A DNA stretch of 64,000 nt from the NCBI GenBank assembly GCA_012295275.1, contig CM022668.1:4215080-4279079 (forward strand), read 5' to 3'. Shown here one piece after another: positions 49,610 through 59,629 of the stretch. Below the pieces are notes generated by a model. That model was not told where the DNA came from and did not search any database. It worked only from the letters and a program-made list of their open reading frames with translations. Every line of letters starts with the position of its first letter. The stretch's first letter is position 1. Both the position numbers and the translations under genes were made by a program. Source of the stretch: Chrysomallon squamiferum. Lineage: Eukaryota; Mollusca; Gastropoda; Neomphalida; Peltospiridae.

Positions 49610-49909
49610 CTGGTTGTTTTTTCTTCCCCTGACAAGCCTGTATGAAAAACAACTTTGGTTTCCCACTCAGTGTTGGACACAGCTCAGGTCTAAATGGTTC
49701 AGTCAATTCTCTGATCTTTACAGGACAACCGTTACATCCATATACCACACCTTCAGTTCCATGTGACAAAATACAACACACAACACAGTCATAGTCACTG
49801 TGATCAAAGAAAGCCAGGCCCTTTACAGTTTCAACCATGTCAGTGTCTGTCAAATTTTCTTTGTAGTGGACGATGAACTGAAGTTTCTCAAAAGTTTCTT
49901 TCAGCTTAA
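49610..49909 (-). CDS. Caspase p20 catalytic exon, cassette 2 (copy C)
   Basis: A 300-base phase 1-1 exon. It begins VKLKETFEKLQF and carries DHSDYDCVVCCILSHG, with the catalytic His codon at about 49761-49763. LSGKPKLFFIQACQG follows, with the catalytic Cys codon at about 49632-49634. The pentapeptide QACQG is the caspase-8/10 form. Spacing of His and Cys is identical in both cassettes. Both catalytic residues are present, so this exon looks functional. Acceptor TTTGTAG, donor GTATGT. Confidence 0.9.
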
Positions 49910-50322
49910 CTACAAATAAAATTTATTTACATTTTTTAACTAGGTATGAATATTGATGTGTGTTAATGTATGTGTAAGTTAGGTTTGAACAAAAAAATTT
50001 CTCTTTTATACACATTCTGAAAGGTGAAAAAATGGGATATAATTAATTATGTAAGTGAATACATCTCTCTACAAATATCTAAATATTGTATGAATTTTGT
50101 TTAAAAAACACTGTGAATTATATATATACACACACCTCATATACTTTCATTATTATTATTATTATTGCTTTTATTACAATTACTATTGTATTGTTATTTG
50201 TTGTTAGTATTAGTATTATTATTGTTATAATTATCACTGTTATTGTTATTAATACTGTTATTTTTATTATTACTTTAGTTGTTGTTATTGTTACTGCTAT
50301 TTTCTTTCAAAGTAAAACTTAC

Positions 50323-50421
50323 CAGCATCTACATCAGTTCCCTTTCTTTCTTTCAACTTTTTAGCTTCTAGCTTCACTGGAAATGTGTGAAAATCTTTAT
50401 TGTCGATTATTATACAAATTC
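50323..50421 (-). CDS. Caspase p20 first exon, cassette 2 (copy C)
   Basis: A 99-base phase 1-1 exon encoding GICIIIDNKDFHTF and ending ERKGTDVDA. It matches the start of the large subunit. The R-x-G-T motif supplies the S1-pocket Arg of caspases. Acceptor TTCTAG, donor GTAAGT. Confidence 0.85.
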
Positions 50422-50978
50422 CTAGAATAAAACAGAAAAAAAACACCTATTAATTCAATGAAAATATAAAAATAAATTTAAGGGAGACAGACAAAGATAA
50501 ACAAAGAGACAGAATGAGGGAGAGATTCAGTGATATGAACGTGGAGAGTCCAGACTCTCTTTTTCTTTATGAATCACTCATCAAGATATAGTAGTGGAGT
50601 GAGAGCAGGGAAACATGACTTGTACACTGGGGAAGTCAAACCTCTGGCAGTGCAGGTCTGTGTAAGCAGCACTGAACAAACCACAATGGCTTAAAAAAGT
50701 AAAATGTTTCTATGTGACTGACCTCTCCCCTGTTAGCATGATGTCAATAATAGTAACAGATTGTTAAAGGATATAAAAAGAGAGGCAAATTGATTCCTCA
50801 TTCAACTGCCATCCTATTTTAGTTAACATACTTTGGAGTCTATTTCCCAATCCAACCTAGCTATTTCCCATTCAAACCAGAATATTGTGAACCTTTTGTT
50901 AACAGACCTTTCTGACCAAAGAAAAAAGATCCTTTTTTGCTAATACCAAATTAGTAAAATCTTTATTTGAACACATAC

Positions 50979-51030
50979 CTCTGAAAGTTGCATCCATTTT
51001 GTAACTTACAAGAGCAGCACATCTCTGCAT
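50979..51030 (-). CDS. Pre-protease exon of cassette 2, frame problem or alternative start
   Basis: Ends SYKMDATFR with donor GTATGT, in the correct phase for the p20 exon at 50421. The best acceptor (GATGCAG at 51025) would make a 46-base exon, which breaks the phase-1 rule obeyed by the other copies. The exon can instead start translation: an ATG at 51030 gives MQRCAALVSYKMDATFR, and one at 50997 gives MDATFR. Cassette 2 might thus be a separate short-prodomain caspase, or its p20 may be joined to upstream phase-1 exons that skip this one. The N gap lies just upstream and could hide the real 5' exon. Confidence 0.5.
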
Positions 51031-51104
51031 CTTGGAATACCAGTCAAAAAATCACTGAAGAAATTTATCAAAAACAAAAACTATGATTAATAGATAAAAT
51101 TTAA

Positions 51105-51304
51105 NNNNNNNNNNNNNNNNNNNNNNNNNNNNNNNNNNNNNNNNNNNNNNNNNNNNNNNNNNNNNNNNNNNNNNNNNNNNNNNNNNNNNNNNNNNNNNNN
51201 NNNNNNNNNNNNNNNNNNNNNNNNNNNNNNNNNNNNNNNNNNNNNNNNNNNNNNNNNNNNNNNNNNNNNNNNNNNNNNNNNNNNNNNNNNNNNNNNNNNN
51301 NNNN
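51105..51304. other. Assembly gap, 200 N
   Basis: A run of exactly 200 N, probably a placeholder. The flanking sequences differ in type: the cassette 2 intron side and the retroelement side. Confidence 0.99.
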
Positions 51305-51309
51305 CATCC

Positions 51310-52659
51310 TCCATCGGTAAACTGTCCTATGGGACCGACATACATCTCCAGGAACTAGAGGTGAATTCGAGAAGAGTTGGTGTAATGGAATAGTAGTACA
51401 CCTTCCTGCAGCTGCCTTTAATGATTATATTTTTATCTGTTGCCGATTTTTCTGGATCTTTTTTGGCATCTTTTTGAATCAGGCTCTGTCAAGGTCCTGT
51501 CTCGAAAATGGAAATTACCCTAGGAGAATAACTATTTGATTGAATATCACAAATAGTACCCTGTGACATATATTTAACATATTTTCTTATGAGTATACAT
51601 CTCTGGTAATTCTGAGACATTACTTACTGTTCTAACAAAACCTACAGTTTTCTGATTATCCTTTTGTCTGGTATAACAGTTTGAATCAACATGATTATTC
51701 ATTATGCAATACGAACAACGTGGTTGAAAGGTTTAGTTTCAGCTGACAGATTACTCTTCACTGACATCCCTGACCTAGTATTATAGTATGCTGCATAACT
51801 GATGTAGGCCTAACAGAAAACCTTACCTGATTACCATCAACATTCCTCGCAAAACTTAACACAACTTTGGTGACTTGTGGATGAGAACGTAGTTATCAAC
51901 AGCTACAGCAGCAGTTTGTTGACTTTCTCCGATCTGCCTGGTCTGCCAAATGTAAACTGAACATTTACCGGTAAACAATTTTTCACTTCATCCAAACTGA
52001 TTAATTCAAGTAATTTGCCATAATCATTCCCAATGTCGCTTGATCTAGTCCATTTATCAAAAACATTCTGTTTTCTAGACACAAACTCACAGTGCGTTTC
52101 TGAATCTAACTTCGGAAAAGGCTGATGATATGCCTCGCTGGTAAAAAATAATAGGCTGTCAGCACTGCTGATTTTAACACCCTCATAATTTCCGACCTGA
52201 GCATATCTAATGCATTATAGGTTAGAGCAGTCTTTCCTTTTCAATTTACTTTGAATTAACAAATGCCAAAACAATTCTGGCCATTTTAATTCAAAGGCCA
52301 CTCTTTTCGAACTGCTGAAACAAACTTTTAACATCATTCTCATCAAAATTAGGAACTGACCTGTAACGATCATTGATTCTAAAACCATTCGATGCATTCT
52401 CGCTTGAATTATCTCTAAACTCTCCTCTCATTTAAAGTTCATGTTCCATTTTCAATTTAATTATCTAGGTCATTACTACCCCCACTCTCGTTATCTACAG
52501 AATTTCCAAACAAAGTCTCTGTTAAGATTTCTCTGATTTGCTCTATTTTTTTGACTGAGCAATTGAAATATTATGAATATTTGCTAGCTCCAATAGCTCA
52601 GCTGTCTTGGCTCTTTTGATAAAAGTTACACTAGGATTGTTCAATGTATCTTGATCCAT
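51310..52659 (-). pseudogene. Decayed Ty3/gypsy-type Gag remnant
   Basis: Minus-strand fragments in changing frames follow the order of an invertebrate Ty3/gypsy Gag. The N-terminus begins MDQDTLNNP at 52659 and has a helix-rich KRAKTAELLELAN motif. A capsid-type segment (LKWPELFWHLLIQSKL) and a later helical segment follow. At 51676-51717 lies a complete C-x2-C-x4-H-x4-C zinc knuckle. Many stops and frame shifts interrupt it. No protease, reverse transcriptase or LTRs were recognised before the gap. It lies where cassette 1 would be expected to have its own p10 terminal exon. Confidence 0.7.
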
Positions 52660-53007
52660 AATTATTTCTCAGTTTTGATTTATTTATTTTAATATCAATA
52701 TTATTTTGCTGTGTTGTGTTTTCTCAAGTGGATATAAACATAAATTAGCTGTCATTAAACTGAGAAAATACACAATACATCTAAAGAAATAATTCCATAA
52801 GAATTTTTGAAAAAAAGCACCCAAATTAAATATTAATTTTACAACAACGCCATGGAGCTGAATTTTGGCGGAAACAATAAAAAAGCGCGATTGTGATTGT
52901 AGTTACAATTAAAGGAACGCAATTTCAATTCCATGGCATAAAAATATAAAGTGCGGATGTGATTGAAGTAACAAATTGTCACGCAATCTGAATTCCGTTA
53001 CAAATAT
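52660..53007. other. Noncoding sequence between Gag remnant and cassette 1
   Basis: AT-rich; nothing recognised apart from short GC-richer words near 52.85-53.0 kb. Confidence 0.4.
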
Positions 53008-53307
53008 TTCATCATTATCATCATTGTCCAGCTGCTCTGGCCTGCTTTCTGGACACACTTCCATCTTCTAAAATCATATCTATTTCTCTCATGCGGATAA
53101 CTGGTTTTTGGGTCGTGATGTGATGTTTAACATAATTATTTTCATTTACATTTGCCTGGCTGTTAGTTTGTTCTTTGTCTGTCTTGTTTGTTGTCCATGT
53201 TTCTGCATTACATGTCATTTCTGCACGAATACATTAGTTTTAATCTTCAAGCTGATTCTTAAGTTTCCCCTTAAGTTTTCATACAATCCTAAAATTCATT
53301 TACTTAC

Positions 53308-53617
53308 TTTTTAGCATATTTTTTTAAAATTTCTGTCATATTTGTGATGTACCAGGATCCTTTTGATCTTGATCTGTAAGTCACAAAACCTGGTACTGTG
53401 GCATATCCTATTAGAAAATCTGATTCATTGGGAATTAGTTCTGCCTGCGATATACGTTCTGCCTGCGATATAGGTTCTGCCTGCGATATAGGTTCTGCCT
53501 GCGATATAGGTTCTGCCTGCGATATACGTTCTGCCGGCGATATACGTTCTGCCTGCGAGATTGTTTCTGAAGGCGAAGCATCCATGTTAATATTACCGTC
53601 TATTTGTCGTTCATGTC
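53308..53617 (-). CDS. Caspase p10 exon with expanded inter-subunit linker, cassette 1 (copy C)
   Basis: Starts after TTTACAG in phase 1 with GHERQIDGNINMDASPSETIS. It then runs through seven tandem six-residue units of the ISQAEP type, and then NESDFLIGYATVPGF, TYRSRSKGSWYI and ILKKYAKK. The last part is the p10 start with the substrate-pocket Arg and Trp. Ser in the usual SYR is Thr. Asp residues in QIDG and NMDA upstream of the repeats are possible cleavage sites between subunits. The donor GTAAGT leaves phase 2. No terminal exon was found before the Gag remnant, so completing p10 requires splicing to the exon at 47934, beyond cassette 2. Confidence 0.85.
53438..53563 (-). repeat. 18-base tandem repeat, seven copies, in the caspase linker
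   Basis: The plus-strand unit is gttctgcctgcgatata(c/g), coding for I-S-Q-A-E-P/R on the minus strand. The unit length is a multiple of three, so frame is kept. Absent from cassette 2. Confidence 0.95.
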
Positions 53618-54007
53618 CTGTAAACAAAATATATCAAAAATCAAGTTCTGATATTTTAAAACATTAATCTTCAAACAGCATGCGAATGCATACCCAAACC
53701 CATACAGATAGATATCTATAATTATACATGATGTATTTTAGAGCAAATAAACACTAAAAACTTTTATCATTTGTGGACAATGTCAGTATAATTTTGTGTC
53801 AAACTCGTAGCAAATTGTTCATCCCAAAAAATCGTTCTCATGTATTAAACAATGAGATTGGAATTTACATAGAAATAGGCAATATAATACAATATATACG
53901 TGGCTATACAGAATAGGTATTAATGTATGTAGATTTGGGGAAAAAAATGTAACACCTTCAGTGAATAATAATAATAATAATAATAATAATGTGCCTATCA
54001 TACATAC

Positions 54008-54307
54008 CTGGTTGTTTTTTGTTTCCCTGACAAGCCTGTATAAAAAACAACTTTGGTTTCCCACTCAGTGTTGGACACGACTCAGGTCTAAATGGTTCAG
54101 TCAATTTTCTGATCTTTACAGGGAAACCGTTACATCCGTATACCACACCTTCAGCTCCGTGTGATAAAATACAAACCACAACACAGTCATAGTCACTGTG
54201 ATCACGGGACGCCATCCAGTTTACAGCATGAATCATACGATAGTCTGACATATTTTCTTTGTATTCGATGCGGAAGTCAAGATCCTGAAAAGTATCTCTC
54301 AGTTTAC
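54008..54307 (-). CDS. Caspase p20 catalytic exon, cassette 1 (copy C)
   Basis: A 300-base phase 1-1 exon: GKLRDTFQDLDFRIEYKEN, then DHSDYDCVVVCILSHG (catalytic His codon at about 54159-54161). LSGKPKLFFIQACQG follows (catalytic Cys codon at about 54030-54032). It is a close paralogue of the cassette 2 exon, and both catalytic residues are intact. Acceptor TTTCAAG, donor GTATGT. The caspase-8-type QACQG and the DED exon upstream in the same locus support an initiator caspase of the death-receptor or immune-signalling type, acting in the cytosol on caspase or inflammatory substrates. Confidence 0.9.
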
Positions 54308-54552
54308 CTTGAAATAAAAGTGGTTTTCATGCTTTTAAACTAGGTAAGTAATATTGATGTTTATGTATGTGTTTGTTCAGTTCGAACCAAAAAAAATGTT
54401 TTTAATAGATGATGTTTGAGCATGTGACATTATTTATGACATTTACACATATTCTGAAACGTGAAAATAATGGAAAATTATTAATTATGTAAGTGAATAA
54501 ATCTGACTATATATATCTAATTAGTGTATGAATTTCATTTATAAAACACTAT

Positions 54553-54555
<3 letters not shown>

Positions 54556-54641
<86 letters not shown>
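54556..54641. repeat. (GA)n microsatellite in intron
   Basis: About 84 bases of GA repeat between the two p20 exons of cassette 1. Cassette 2 has a (TA)/(CA) run near 50.12 kb at the corresponding position. Confidence 0.95.
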
Positions 54642-54643
<2 letters not shown>

Positions 54644-54830
54644 TATATGTAAATAAACCTTCATTACTATTATTATTGCTTTTATTACTATCTTGTTATT
54701 ATTTGTTCTTAGAATTATTTTTAGTATCATTATTACTGTTATTGTTATTGTTACTGATGCTGTTATTTTAATTATTATTATAGTTTGTGTTGTTGTTGTG
54801 GTTGCTATTCTCTTTCAAAGTAAAATTTAC

Positions 54831-54929
54831 CGATATCTTCATCAGTTCCTGGCCTGTCTAGCAATGCTTCATCATCTTTCTTCATTTGATCTTTGTGAAA
54901 ATTTCTATTGTTGATTATTAAACATATTC
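54831..54929 (-). CDS. Caspase p20 first exon, cassette 1 (copy C)
   Basis: A 99-base phase 1-1 exon encoding GICLIINNRNFHKD and ending LLDRPGTDEDI. Human caspase-8 has the closely similar start G-Y-C-L-I-I-N-N and the R-x-G-T motif with the S1-pocket Arg. Acceptor ATTGTAG, donor GTAAAT. Confidence 0.88.
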
Positions 54930-55339
54930 CTACAATAACACAGAAAAAAAAACCCAGTTTTAACGGAAATATGAAGCATAAATTTAAGAGACAGAGAGAG
55001 AGAAACAGACAGACAGAATGAGCGGGAGATACAGTGATATGAATGTGGTGAGTCCAGATTGTGTCTGTGTTTATGAATCACTCATCAAGATACAGTAGCT
55101 GGAGTAAGAGCAGGGAATCATGACTTGTACACTGGGGAATTCAAATCTCTAGCAGTGCAGATTTGCGTAAACATCACCAAACAAATCTCAAGGACATAAA
55201 AAAAAATGTATTAGTGTATTTGTGTATTTGTGTATGACAGATATCGCTCACATACATTGTTTGTCCCATTCTAATACTATTATTAAAAGGCCTCTTTTTC
55301 CTAGTCACAAATCAGTAAAATATTTATTTCAAAATATAC

Positions 55340-55396
55340 CTCGAACATTAGAATCCATTTTGTAGAAGCGAAGAGGACTACGGCCAATGCGATTCT
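55340..55396 (-). CDS. Tyr-Lys-Met pre-protease exon, cassette 1 (copy C)
   Basis: A 57-base phase 1-1 exon encoding ENRIGRSPLRFYKMDSNVR. The Y-K-M-D-S-N-V-R-G stretch aligns with the Y-Q-M-K-S-K-P-R-G strand just before the protease in human caspase-8. Acceptor TCTGCAG, donor GTATAT. It is the best-preserved member of the exon family seen at 6.1, 7.4, 36.5, 36.8, 38.1 and 51.0 kb. Confidence 0.8.
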
Positions 55397-55939
55397 CTGC
55401 AGATTTTTCAAGAACAAATAAGTGAAAAATTAAACATAATAATACGTAACAAAACTGAAGATAAGTTCTGCTATAAAATTAAAATAAATGCAGCTTAATC
55501 CGATTTCTTCATTGGTTTTGCGATGTCAGTTATTTGCTTATAATAAAGTATAATGATAAAATAACAAAGAGTAGAACTATGAAGATAAAATAAAATGATG
55601 CCCGTTATAATGATAATGATGATGATACCACGTCTGAAGTCACATTTTTTCTTCAACCCATATGAGAAAGTACTAGAAATAAACATTTTCATAAAAATAA
55701 ACATAGATGATCAAATTCAAGACATAAATAAAAATCACACATGCACACACACAATGTAACTAGAGACATTAAATCATAAAAGCGTTAGTCACTGGTGAAT
55801 GAAATTTTGTGATAAAATCTTGAGGGATAATAGTAATGACACTGAAATAACTTAAAACTTTACACTCTCTGAACTCTAGAATATTTGCCAACTGTTTTGT
55901 GTTTTCAGAGAGCTGATTTACTTCAAACCAAAACATTAC

Positions 55940-56197
55940 CTTCCAAAATGTTTTCCAGTGCTGCTGCTATTTGTGTCATTTCACAGTTCCTCATGACCTT
56001 GGACAAATCTCTTATTATCTTTTTACTATCATGAGTGTTGTTTATCATTTGGAGCCTTAGTTTGATCACGTTAGTGTTTCTGTCGTGAGGTGAATGATAA
56101 TACTCACTCAAATCTTGTGTTAAGTCAGGAGTATTCAAAATGGTTGGAAGGGAAAAGAACTCCTTGTCTGATATATGCAGAAAGATATCATGTATAG
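55940..56197 (-). CDS. 86-codon helical exon between linker and protease (copy C)
   Basis: Phase 1-1 exon, acceptor TTTAATGCAG, donor GTAATG. It reads AIHDIFLHISDKEFF, later EYYHSPHDRNTNVIKLRLQM, and ends with the helices DSKKIIRDLSKVMRN and MTQIAAALENILE. The last two helices look like the end of a death-fold bundle, such as helices 5 and 6 of a death domain, but the similarity is weak. Position and phase fit the caspase transcript exactly. No copy was recognised in copies A or B. Function unknown; a third interaction module is possible. Confidence 0.6.
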
Positions 56198-56624
56198 CTG
56201 CATTAAACAATACAATGAAATACAAACAAAAAGTGAAATACATTTTGAATATATATTTATAAATTATTGATTTTATTAGTTTATTGATGATAAAAGTTTG
56301 CTAATAATATACTATTTGAATAAAAGTAATTAGAATGATAATTATAAATGCTGACATTTTCCTTTTTTTGTGGTATTATTTTGTTTATTCAGAAATGTTT
56401 AAAAAATCTCGTCGGAACAATTAACAAATAATAGAAAGTTGAAATCTTTGATAAAATTAGTTAAAATACGTAAATTACAGAAACATGATGTAATCTGATC
56501 ATTTATAAGAATATTTCTACATTAATTTATTTTCAAACTAAAGTTAGAACACATATTAAGTTATCACTTTTATTATTCTTGGGTCATTTAAGAAGGTTTC
56601 CGGGTGTTTTGGTTTCTTATTTAC

Positions 56625-57562
56625 CTGGTTCTGAAGCAAGACTTTGTGTTGGCTGAGGAGTCTTTGGTACAACCCTCTCTGTTGTCCTACCAGGCTTTGT
56701 TGGCTCACTGGGATATTCTACTTCAAAATTTTGATTTGGCATGTGTTCTTGTTGTTCACATTGATGAGCTTGTTCTGAAGAAGGAATTTGTGCTGGTTGA
56801 GGATTCTTTGGTACAACCATGTTCGTTGTCCTACCAGGCTGTCTGGAATATTCTCCTTGCACCCCTTGTATTGGAAGGTTTATTTGTTGTTCAAGTTTAT
56901 TTCCACTCTTCATCAATGCTGACTGATCTGCTGTAGACATTGTACTAAGACCCATCCACTGCTTGTAGTTCATTGTTTTTCCACCAAATCAGATCTTCCT
57001 ATCTGCTTAAAAGAACCTTCCAAAATATCAATATTTTCAGGACTAATTTTTTTCATCTGATCAAGAAGGAAAACAAAATCTAGTACATTGTGAATCTTTT
57101 GTTGCTTTGCTCCAGGAATGTCTGCAGAACAAAACAACCTATCCAAGTCCTCTTTACCGATTTCATCAGAAAGATCAAGAAGCAGATTTCTGTATGGTGA
57201 AAAATGTGATCCATACATGAACAGAAGTTTATCCAGTTCTTTCTCGTCAACCTATAATTTTTTCACAAGATCTAACCTCATAATACGTTTTAACATCTCG
57301 GCCAAAACCCACTTATTTGTTTCTTTCAGTTTGCCTGTTTCCTCAAGAAAGCTGAATAGTTCAGTTCCATTCTTTATATGTTCCAGTCGACTCAATGGAG
57401 CAAAGTCGCGACACAAGAATTTCAGAGAATCAATGTCCTTGCTGTTCAGGTTTCTGTTAACTTCAAGCATTACAGATCTGTAATGACTAAACTCCTCACT
57501 GATTTAATCTGTTAGTAAATCATCAGTCATTTTGTTTGCTATTTATTAGACACAGCTCTTGT
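56625..57562 (-). CDS. Large exon: DED1, DED2 and linker of a caspase-8-like protein, with three lesions
   Basis: Acceptor TTTTTCCAG at 57563. Translation would start at ATG 57528-57530 (MTDDLLTD). DED1 includes EEFSHYRSVMLEVNRNL, SLKFLCRDF and the helix-6 motif RLDL. DED2 includes FSPYRNLLLDLSDEIG, RLFCSADI and the matching motif RSDL. These RxDL motifs are the DED signature used in FADD/caspase-8 assembly. A linker follows with two Pro/Gln-rich units, the second HQCEQQEHMPNQN...SEPG being the parent of the 8-18 kb array. The donor is GTAAATAAG, phase 1. Lesions: TAA at 57504-57506 (codon 9), TAG at 57252-57254 between the DEDs, and a one-base shift in a run of A near 56980. The rest of the frame is open. 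Confidence 0.8.
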
Positions 57563-58220
57563 CTGGAAAAAGTTTAAATTAAGTCACACCAGTGAACAAC
57601 TGATTTTTATATTTACTTTCACTGACACACTGTGGCGTAAAGGTGTTTCTGCAAAATTATATAATCGGGTGATCAGTAAAATCTATATTATATGTTGTCA
57701 CAGCTTTAGAATTTAGTATAGTTTTGTTTCCCAGACAGTGACTGGGGAAAATATTTGACAATATCATCATAAGAAAGAACTAAACAGACAGCAGTCATTA
57801 ATTTTCCTTATAATTTACGTCCAACTATATACCAAACCTTGGTAGTTTGCTGACTAAATTAAATTTTGTTCATCAAATACTCGTCTATTTGTTGTTGTTG
57901 TTACAACAAAAAATCAAATATTGTTTCCTGATGTGGTAAGTTACTTGTTAAAACAGTATCGAGTTACAAATTTTATTTTAAAATATTTGTTTGAAAAGTA
58001 TCTACTAGTATAAGTCAAGTATGTATGTTATTTATGAATAATCAAAAGTGAAAGCTATTGTTGTATCTGACTGACTTCTAAAACAATTAAACTTTTACGT
58101 TGAAATATTAAACGATTTCGTTTCGTTTTACGATACTTCTGTTCAGTGACTAACTGTTTAAAATCAAAACAACCTAAAGCTGTTACAATAACTGATTGTA
58201 TTAGACTATCAAGCGTTTAC
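57563..58220. other. First intron of copy C
   Basis: Noncoding; it belongs to the duplicated promoter module and includes 'cagacagtgactggggaaaatattt'. No exon seen. Confidence 0.5.
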
Positions 58221-58300
58221 CTACCATTCCACAGCCATAGCAAGCAAAAATATTTTGTCTTTGAATCAATTATATTTATAATTTTCATCAAGACAGCCCA
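58221..58300 (-). promoter_or_regulatory. 5' noncoding exon and promoter region of copy C
   Basis: Conserved tract ending in donor GGTAG|GTAAACGC, the only one of the seven scattered copies directly followed by a DED exon. Exon start and core promoter elements could not be fixed. A triplicated 'cacaagggtattccccttt'-like element lies at about 58.32-58.42 kb, against two copies at 31.02-31.08 kb and one at 25.10 kb. Confidence 0.45.
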
Positions 58301-58737
58301 TTTCATGACACTGGAAGTCCACCAAGGGTATTCCCCTTTCTCAAGGCCGGAGTCACACAAGGATATTCCCCTTTCTTAACGCGGGAGTCACACAAGGGTT
58401 TTCCCCTTTCTTAAGGCAGGAGTCAAATCGGTTTCAACAATCCAACTGCACCGTAGCGTAACGAAAGTAATTGATGACGCATAACTCGTGATTGTACTGT
58501 TAGCTTAAATACAGATCATTAAAGAAAAAAAAAGTTCAACAAAGGTTACGAAAACAACAACATTTTTGTTGTACCTGATAGACATACATTTCTACTAATA
58601 ATTATAGTTGGTAATTTATGTATTGGGAGAGAGAGATAATAAATAAATAATAAAATCAACAACTTACTTCAGAGCCACTGTTCCTTTTCTTTACTTTTTT
58701 AAATTTAATTCTTTTATATATTTTTTCTTGCTTCTTG

Positions 58738-58749
58738 TTGTTGTTGTTG

Positions 58750-58803
<54 letters not shown>
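58738..58803. repeat. (TTG)n/(TTA)n microsatellite
   Basis: Same position in the module as tracts at 25.52-25.59, 31.42-31.45, 41.01-41.04 and 63.41-63.48 kb, with different lengths. Confidence 0.9.
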
Positions 58804-58804
<1 letters not shown>

Positions 58805-59540
58805 AACTTTTCCGATTCTTCAAACAAGAGGTACGAAAGAAAGTAGATCTTGCGTAACACAAACTCCCTCCGAAGCCCTGTTATTTTATTTATATATTTT
58901 TTAATATTTATTATTTTTTTATATATAATTCACTATTTATTTATTTATTTGTTTGTTTGTTTATTTGTAAGTATCTAAAGCCAATCTTTTTAACTACTGA
59001 AAATAAAACGAACGGGAAATAACTCCAATCTCAATGTCCTGAAATTGCATTTAATCCGAAGTTTAAATTCAATTAACTATACATGACTGGAACAGCTAAA
59101 ATAAATAAATCAAATGAAATCAAATGAAACAAAGATTTTAGCGATAGATAGAGAGATAGATAGATAGATAGATATACTGATACATATATATATAATGATA
59201 TAATCTATAAATTAATCAATATCAACCGCTCATTAAATAATAATAATAATAATAATACAACGCAATACTTATACAGCTGCTGGTACCACTACCCCTGCTA
59301 ATATCTATTAAAACGACGATGACGACTAATACTACCACTGATATTGCTATTGTTACTACCACTACAACTATATACTGCTACTACTGCCACTACCACTACT
59401 AATACTAATACTACTATAATAATGTTTTTCTCGCTACTTATCTGTATGTCTGTCCGTGTGTATATGCATGACTTGCAGAAATAAAGAAAAGTGTGTATAA
59501 TCATCATCATTATCATCATATCATTATATTTATAATTATC

Positions 59541-59585
<45 letters not shown>

Positions 59586-59629
59586 ATCATCATCATCATC
59601 ATCATCGTCTAATGTTTAACCTCCTCTTG

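Noticed and set aside
53021-53220. A 65-codon minus-strand frame (MTCNAETW...) after the cassette 1 p10 exon as an alternative terminal exon, with a relative at 48.84-48.92 kb
   Set aside because: Joined to the phase-2 donor at 53308 through its only clear acceptor it reads N-D-M and then a stop. The cassette 2 relative behaves the same way. It is probably intron sequence; the canonical terminal exon is at 47802-47934.
56973-57530. Reassigned TAA/TAG codons (a variant genetic code) to explain the stops in the DED exon
   Set aside because: TAA and TAG also end other caspase exons at conserved positions here (for example the p10 tails), so the standard code fits; mutation or error is simpler.
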